In this document: positions 63,401 to 64,000 of the stretch, piece by piece
Layout: each line of letters starts with the position of its first letter
How positions within the stretch are numbered: position 1 is the stretch's first letter
Assembly (NCBI GenBank): GCA_024362935.1
Contig: JANCRA010000003.1
Span: forward strand, 41,043,291 to 41,107,290
DNA length: 64,000 nt
Reading direction: 5' to 3'
Source: Setophaga petechia
Lineage: Eukaryota > Chordata > Aves > Passeriformes > Parulidae
The notes under the pieces: model-generated
Database searches by the model: none
What the model was told of the DNA's origin: nothing
Seen by the model: the letters and a program-made list of their open reading frames with translations, nothing else
Position numbers and translations under genes: made by a program

Positions 63401-64000
63401 TCCCCTCCTCGGGGCCCAACCAGGGAGACTTTGAAACCTACCAGCACATCCGCGCCGCCGGCAAGCAGGTCTGCCGGCAGCCAAAGCAGATCGAGTGCCG
63501 GGCGGAGGACTACCCCGACGTTGCTATCCAGCAGGTGGGGCAGGTCGTGCAGTGCGACGTCCACTTTGGACTGGTGTGCAAGAACGAGGACCAGACGGGC
63601 AAATTCAAGATGTGCCTCAACTACAAGATCCGCGTGCTCTGCTGCACCCCCAACTACAACTGCTCAATCCCCACAATCCCCTTCATACCATCCAGCCCCA
63701 CCACCAGCACCACGACCACGTCGATCCCGTCCTCCACCACCACGGTCACCACCTCCACCTCCACGCCATACATCCCCACTACGACGAGTCCCACCTCCAC
63801 AGAAATCATCACTTCCACCAGCACCACCATCCCCACGCCGACGACGTCTACCACAACTTCCTCCACCACCCCCTGTGAACCCGAAGTGTGCACCTGGAGC
63901 GAATGGTTTGACGTCGACTTCCCCTCCTCGGGGCCCAACCAGGGAGACTTTGAAACCTACCAGCACATCCGCGCCGCCGGCAAGCAGGTCTGCCGGCAGC
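36366..64000 (+). CDS. MUC5AC: Gel-forming mucin, MUC5AC orthologue (5' part; 30 exons in window, runs off the right edge)
   Basis: Secreted oligomeric mucin that forms mucus gel on epithelia. Thirty coding exons were assembled by splice sites and phase: 36366-36438, 39294-39353, 40332-40593, 41591-41705, 41981-42071, 42459-42571, 43070-43286, 43611-43736, 44754-44871, 45645-45783, 47114-47224, 47587-47656, 48426-48563, 48648-48812, 49535-49629, 50638-50764, 51315-51570, 52198-52247, 52851-52951, 53080-53231, 53753-53891, 53982-54095, 54378-54557, 55060-55299, 55871-56027, 56631-56759, 57095-57236, 58486-58529, 58624-58830, 59717-64000. They give 8,215 nt and 2,738 codons without a stop. Domain order is signal peptide, D1, D2, D', D3, then CysD/PTS. 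The start is the only ATG in a good hydrophobic leader downstream of a TATA box. MUC5AC is preferred over MUC5B or MUC2 because of several tandem CysD domains, NGRVCSTWG at the D1 start, [10 protein letters not shown] before the first PTS and FDVDFPS in the repeated CysD. MUC5B remains the main alternative. The D4, C and cystine-knot end is outside the window. Confidence 0.88.
39294..39353 (+). CDS. MUC5AC: Exon 2: N-terminal linker
   Basis: Residues 25-44, including [15 protein letters not shown] variable spacer between the leader and D1, comparable in place to the corresponding human MUC5AC segment. Acceptor CTACCAG, donor GGTAAGTT, phase 1 in and out. Intron 2 (39354-40331) contains a decayed CR1 3' end at about 40090-40142. 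Confidence 0.8.
40090..40142 (+). mobile_element. Degenerate CR1 3'-end fragment in intron 2
   Basis: CTGGATCTAGTGACCCCAGA followed by GGTCTCTTTTGATCCTAGG and CCCTATGC resembles the sense CR1 terminus. Confidence 0.5.
40332..40593 (+). CDS. MUC5AC: Exon 3: start of VWD1 (D1 assembly)
   Basis: Residues 45-131. Begins [19 protein letters not shown] and continues through [16 protein letters not shown], the VWD opening strands with the conserved Thr-Phe-Asp-Gly turn. An N-glycosylation sequon NAT follows the RR pair. Donor ACT|GTATGT, phase 2. Intron 3 is 40594-41590 and holds nothing notable. Confidence 0.93.
41591..41705 (+). CDS. MUC5AC: Exon 4: VWD1 middle
   Basis: Residues 132-170, with [18 protein letters not shown] and [13 protein letters not shown], the beta-strand core that precedes the CGLC motif. 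Enters in phase 2, leaves in phase 0 at CTG|GTAAGA. Confidence 0.92.
41981..42071 (+). CDS. MUC5AC: Exon 5: VWD1 CGLC motif
   Basis: Residues 171-200. Contains [15 protein letters not shown]: the CxxC motif of D1, proposed in VWF-type proteins to act in disulfide exchange during multimerisation, next to the sequon NQT. The acceptor is preceded by a long T tract. Intron 5 (42072-42458) has no further feature. Confidence 0.94.
42459..42571 (+). CDS. MUC5AC: Exon 6: VWD1 to C8-1 linker
   Basis: Residues 201-238, [20 protein letters not shown] then CDDP and the sequon NCS. The TKLTP.xFGNxQKMD.PT pattern is close to human MUC5AC. Phase 0 exit. Intron 6 is 42572-43069, featureless. Confidence 0.93.
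43070..43286 (+). CDS. MUC5AC: Exon 7: C8-1 domain
   Basis: Residues 239-310. Cys-rich C8 module with [20 protein letters not shown] and [18 protein letters not shown], the typical eight-cysteine spacing. Donor GCC|GTGAGT, phase 1. Intron 7 is 43287-43610. Confidence 0.95.
43611..43736 (+). CDS. MUC5AC: Exon 8: TIL1 module, ends at a GC donor
   Basis: Residues 311-352. A trypsin-inhibitor-like module with [18 protein letters not shown] and [10 protein letters not shown]. The reading frame requires joining CCTTCAG to exon 9, so the intron begins with GCAAGC. This is a GC-AG intron with an otherwise strong consensus. No usable GT donor is nearby. Intron 8 (43737-44753) is otherwise plain. Confidence 0.92.
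44754..44871 (+). CDS. MUC5AC: Exon 9: end of TIL1 and E module
   Basis: Residues 353-391, [19 protein letters not shown] and [19 protein letters not shown]. Acceptor TTTCCCTAG, donor ATG|GTAATA, phase 2. Intron 9 (44872-45644) begins with a G/T-rich tract (44887-44940) containing several G runs. Confidence 0.93.
45645..45783 (+). CDS. MUC5AC: Exon 10: start of VWD2
   Basis: Residues 392-438. [20 protein letters not shown] then [20 protein letters not shown], the opening of the second VWD domain. Phase 0 exit at AAG|GTAAAA. Intron 10 (45784-47113) carries a weak antisense CR1-like stretch near 46140 and a small CTGGTAAACTT duplication near 46723-46751. Confidence 0.94.
47114..47224 (+). CDS. 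MUC5AC: Exon 11: VWD2
   Basis: Residues 439-475: [20 protein letters not shown] then [17 protein letters not shown]. Acceptor TTCTTCAAG, phase 0 in and out. Confidence 0.94.
47587..47656 (+). CDS. MUC5AC: Exon 12: VWD2
   Basis: Residues 476-498: [20 protein letters not shown]. Exits phase 1 at GCAG|GTAAGT. Intron 12 is 47657-48425, nothing notable. Confidence 0.93.
48426..48563 (+). CDS. MUC5AC: Exon 13: VWD2
   Basis: Residues 499-544: [19 protein letters not shown] then [12 protein letters not shown], ending in GQTC just before the CGLC motif. NVT is a sequon. Intron 13 is only 84 bp (48564-48647) and splits the CGLC motif. Confidence 0.95.
48648..48812 (+). CDS. MUC5AC: Exon 14: VWD2 end with CGLC
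   Basis: Residues 545-599: completes [15 protein letters not shown] and runs to SFEDPC-like [12 protein letters not shown]. Phase 1 exit at AATG|GTAAGC. Intron 14 is 48813-49534. Confidence 0.95.
49535..49629 (+). CDS. MUC5AC: Exon 15: start of C8-2
   Basis: Residues 600-631: [20 protein letters not shown] then [11 protein letters not shown]. First half of the second C8 module. Intron 15 (49630-50637) contains a 22-bp direct duplication at 50330-50386. Confidence 0.94.
50330..50386. repeat. 22-bp direct duplication in intron 15
   Basis: TTATTCTAAATATATATGGC occurs at 50330-50349 and 50365-50384 (35-bp offset). Confidence 0.85.
50638..50764 (+). CDS. MUC5AC: Exon 16: end of C8-2
   Basis: Residues 632-673: [20 protein letters not shown] then [17 protein letters not shown]. 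Phase 1 exit TGCA|GTAAGT. Intron 16 is 50765-51314. Confidence 0.95.
51315..51570 (+). CDS. MUC5AC: Exon 17: TIL2 module
   Basis: Residues 674-758: [20 protein letters not shown] then [28 protein letters not shown] and CPCYYKG. NGT is a sequon. The pattern is very close to human MUC5AC here. Donor CTG|GTAAGA, phase 2. Intron 17 is 51571-52197. Confidence 0.95.
52198..52247 (+). CDS. MUC5AC: Exon 18: D2/D' junction
   Basis: Residues 759-775: [18 protein letters not shown] 50-nt exon supported by phase (2 in, 1 out) and by the CTC.xGKLSC match. Intron 18 is 52248-52850. Confidence 0.92.
52851..52951 (+). CDS. MUC5AC: Exon 19: D' module
   Basis: Residues 776-809: [20 protein letters not shown] then [14 protein letters not shown]. 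Sequon NVT. Phase 0 exit TGT|GTAAGT. Confidence 0.94.
53080..53231 (+). CDS. MUC5AC: Exon 20: TIL' module
   Basis: Residues 810-859: [20 protein letters not shown] then [20 protein letters not shown]. Phase 2 exit. Intron 20 is 53232-53752, nothing notable. Confidence 0.94.
53753..53891 (+). CDS. MUC5AC: Exon 21: start of VWD3
   Basis: Residues 860-906: [20 protein letters not shown] then [20 protein letters not shown]. Phase 0 exit CAG|GTAACA. Intron 21 is 90 bp. Confidence 0.95.
53982..54095 (+). CDS. MUC5AC: Exon 22: VWD3
   Basis: Residues 907-944: [20 protein letters not shown] then [18 protein letters not shown], a hallmark D3 stretch shared by MUC2, MUC5AC and MUC5B. Exit GGT|GTAAGT, phase 0. 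Confidence 0.95.
54378..54557 (+). CDS. MUC5AC: Exon 23: VWD3
   Basis: Residues 945-1004: [40 protein letters not shown] and [12 protein letters not shown]. Phase 0 in and out. Intron 23 is 54558-55059. Confidence 0.95.
55060..55299 (+). CDS. MUC5AC: Exon 24: VWD3 CGLC and start of C8-3
   Basis: Residues 1005-1084: [53 protein letters not shown]. Sequon NRT. The D3 assembly covalently links mucin N termini in the secretory pathway (family knowledge). Intron 24 is 55300-55870. Confidence 0.96.
55871..56027 (+). CDS. MUC5AC: Exon 25: C8-3
   Basis: Residues 1085-1136: [20 protein letters not shown] then [15 protein letters not shown] and WRTPSIC. Nearly invariant in gel-forming mucins. Donor GTC|GTGAGT, phase 1. 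Intron 25 is 56028-56630. Confidence 0.96.
56631..56759 (+). CDS. MUC5AC: Exon 26: TIL3, first part
   Basis: Residues 1137-1179: [20 protein letters not shown] then CNNPSGKC and RGLEG. Phase 1 in and out. Intron 26 is 56760-57094. Confidence 0.95.
57095..57236 (+). CDS. MUC5AC: Exon 27: TIL3, second part
   Basis: Residues 1180-1226: [20 protein letters not shown] then [13 protein letters not shown] and NCESC. Phase 2 exit ATG|GTAGGA. Intron 27 (57237-58485, 1.25 kb) has no feature I can support. Confidence 0.94.
58486..58529 (+). CDS. MUC5AC: Exon 28: short Cys-rich exon
   Basis: Residues 1227-1241: [15 protein letters not shown] 44-nt exon between TTTTTCAG and CATG|GTATGT, kept because it restores phase 2 to 1 and matches the expected CxC pattern. 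Confidence 0.9.
58624..58830 (+). CDS. MUC5AC: Exon 29: end of Cys-rich N terminus and first PTS residues
   Basis: Residues 1242-1310: [20 protein letters not shown] then [18 protein letters not shown], followed by the first Thr/Pro/Ser run. Sequons NTT and NGT. Phase 1 exit ACAG|GTACAT. Intron 29 (58831-59716) shows nothing else. Confidence 0.93.
59717..64000 (+). CDS. MUC5AC: Exon 30: giant central exon, CysD and PTS array (partial)
   Basis: Residues 1311 onward. At least 4,284 nt open without a stop or a needed splice site, as expected of the central exon of MUC5AC and MUC5B. Contents: CysD1 (59737-60036), PTS linker (60037-60210), CysD2 (60211-60516), PTS linker (60517-60777, Lys- and Thr-rich), then six full CysD+PTS units and part of a seventh. 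From about 60,765 the codon choice changes sharply from A/T-ending to G/C-ending. The exon continues past the window. Confidence 0.95.
59737..60036 (+). other. CysD1 domain
   Basis: Residues 1318-1417, ten cysteines, with the opening [14 protein letters not shown] carrying a WxxW C-mannosylation motif, then [18 protein letters not shown] and the paired Cys in IRVLCC. CysD domains make non-covalent contacts that cross-link mucin networks (family knowledge). Written mainly in A/T-ending codons. Confidence 0.93.
60211..60516 (+). other. CysD2 domain
   Basis: Residues 1476-1577, ten cysteines, opening [20 protein letters not shown] with WxxW, then [18 protein letters not shown] and a terminal KCC. 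Clearly diverged from CysD1 and from the array units, so it is an old domain copy. Confidence 0.93.
60778..61296 (+). repeat. Array unit 1 (519 bp, CysD3 + 70-residue PTS)
   Basis: CysD at 60778-61086 ([20 protein letters not shown] to NYNC), PTS at 61087-61296. Carries TCA at 60832-60834 and TTC at 60853-60855, where all later units have TCG and TTT. Confidence 0.96.
61297..61806 (+). repeat. Array unit 2 (510 bp, short linker)
   Basis: CysD at 61297-61605, PTS at 61606-61806. The linker starts SIPVIPSS in place of [15 protein letters not shown] is replaced by V, a net loss of 9 bp. Confidence 0.96.
61807..62325 (+). repeat. Array unit 3 (519 bp)
   Basis: CysD at 61807-62115, PTS at 62116-62325, long linker form. 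Confidence 0.96.
62326..62844 (+). repeat. Array unit 4 (519 bp)
   Basis: CysD at 62326-62634, PTS at 62635-62844, long form. It starts exactly 1,548 bp after unit 1 and differs from it only at the two synonymous sites. Confidence 0.96.
62845..63354 (+). repeat. Array unit 5 (510 bp, short linker)
   Basis: CysD at 62845-63153, PTS at 63154-63354. Same 9-bp-shorter linker as unit 2, at a 1,548-bp offset. Confidence 0.96.
63355..63873 (+). repeat. Array unit 6 (519 bp)
   Basis: CysD at 63355-63663, PTS at 63664-63873, long form. Confidence 0.96.
63874..64000 (+). repeat. Array unit 7, cut by the window end
   Basis: The first 127 bp of another CysD, identical to units 2-6 over this length. 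The total copy number cannot be read from the window. Confidence 0.95.

Larger units (their letters stand above)
60778..64000 (+). repeat. Tandem array of CysD+PTS units (519/510 bp)
   Basis: Six full units and a partial seventh, all in frame. Each unit is a 309-bp CysD (103 codons, ten Cys, WSEW motif) followed by a PTS linker of 70 or 67 codons. Unit lengths are 519, 510, 519, 519, 510, 519. By eye the units are identical except for the 9-bp indel and two synonymous changes in unit 1 (60834 and 60855). Translations in the unused frames are also identical, so hidden silent differences are few. Confidence 0.97.

Noticed and set aside
61087..63966. Repeated minus-strand and alternate-frame open frames of 91-139 codons across the array, including Gly/Arg-rich strings
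   Set aside because: They recur once per unit only because the GC-rich repeat has few stop codons in any frame. The CysD frame is the real one: it is continuous with exon 29 and keeps all cysteines.
60778..64000. Array considered as a CRISPR-like or satellite repeat
   Set aside because: The repeats are in-frame protein modules with conserved cysteines in a vertebrate mucin exon; unit size and content exclude CRISPR, and coding continuity excludes satellite DNA.
36366..64000. Alternative identification as MUC2 or MUC6
   Set aside because: MUC6 lacks CysD domains, and MUC2 has only two CysD, not tandem CysD/PTS modules. MUC5B cannot be fully excluded, but the MUC5AC-like stretches in D1, TIL2, exon 29 and the array CysD favour MUC5AC.

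Overview
The window is vertebrate nuclear DNA, most probably from a bird. It is AT-rich, has long introns with canonical splice sites, and carries several CR1-type LINE remnants ending in the typical ATTCTATGATTCT-like 3' end. These remnants are the main reason for choosing a bird over a mammal.

Layout: positions 1 to about 36,100 hold no protein-coding exon I can support. This stretch contains CR1 fragments, simple repeats, small local duplications and one CpG-enriched patch near 29.9-30.2 kb. A proximal promoter lies at about 36,150-36,320, with a TATA box, two FOX-type sites and an ISRE-like element. A 31-base C tract sits about 340 bp upstream of the inferred start site. From 36,366 to the right edge there is one large plus-strand gene, a secreted gel-forming mucin that I call a MUC5AC orthologue. 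I reconstructed 29 exons plus the start of the giant central exon. Reading phase stays consistent through every junction, giving 2,738 codons in the window with no stop.

Protein order: signal peptide, VWD1-C8-TIL (D1), VWD2-C8-TIL (D2), D', VWD3-C8-TIL (D3), a short Cys-rich segment, then the central exon. That exon holds CysD1, a PTS linker, CysD2, a PTS linker, then a tandem array of CysD+PTS units. The units measure 519, 510, 519, 519, 510 and 519 bp, and a seventh is cut by the window end. The three D assemblies each keep a CGLC motif, as expected for an N-terminal multimerisation region. The Pro/Thr/Ser linkers are the O-glycan carriers, and the CysD domains are thought to make non-covalent cross-links in the mucus gel.

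The most striking signal is the array. Its units are almost identical at the nucleotide level and are arranged with a period of three units (1,548 bp). They are written in GC-ending codons, while the first two CysD domains in the same exon use A/T-ending codons. This points to very recent amplification or homogenisation, or an assembly copy-number artefact. The array and the gene's C-terminal part continue beyond the window.
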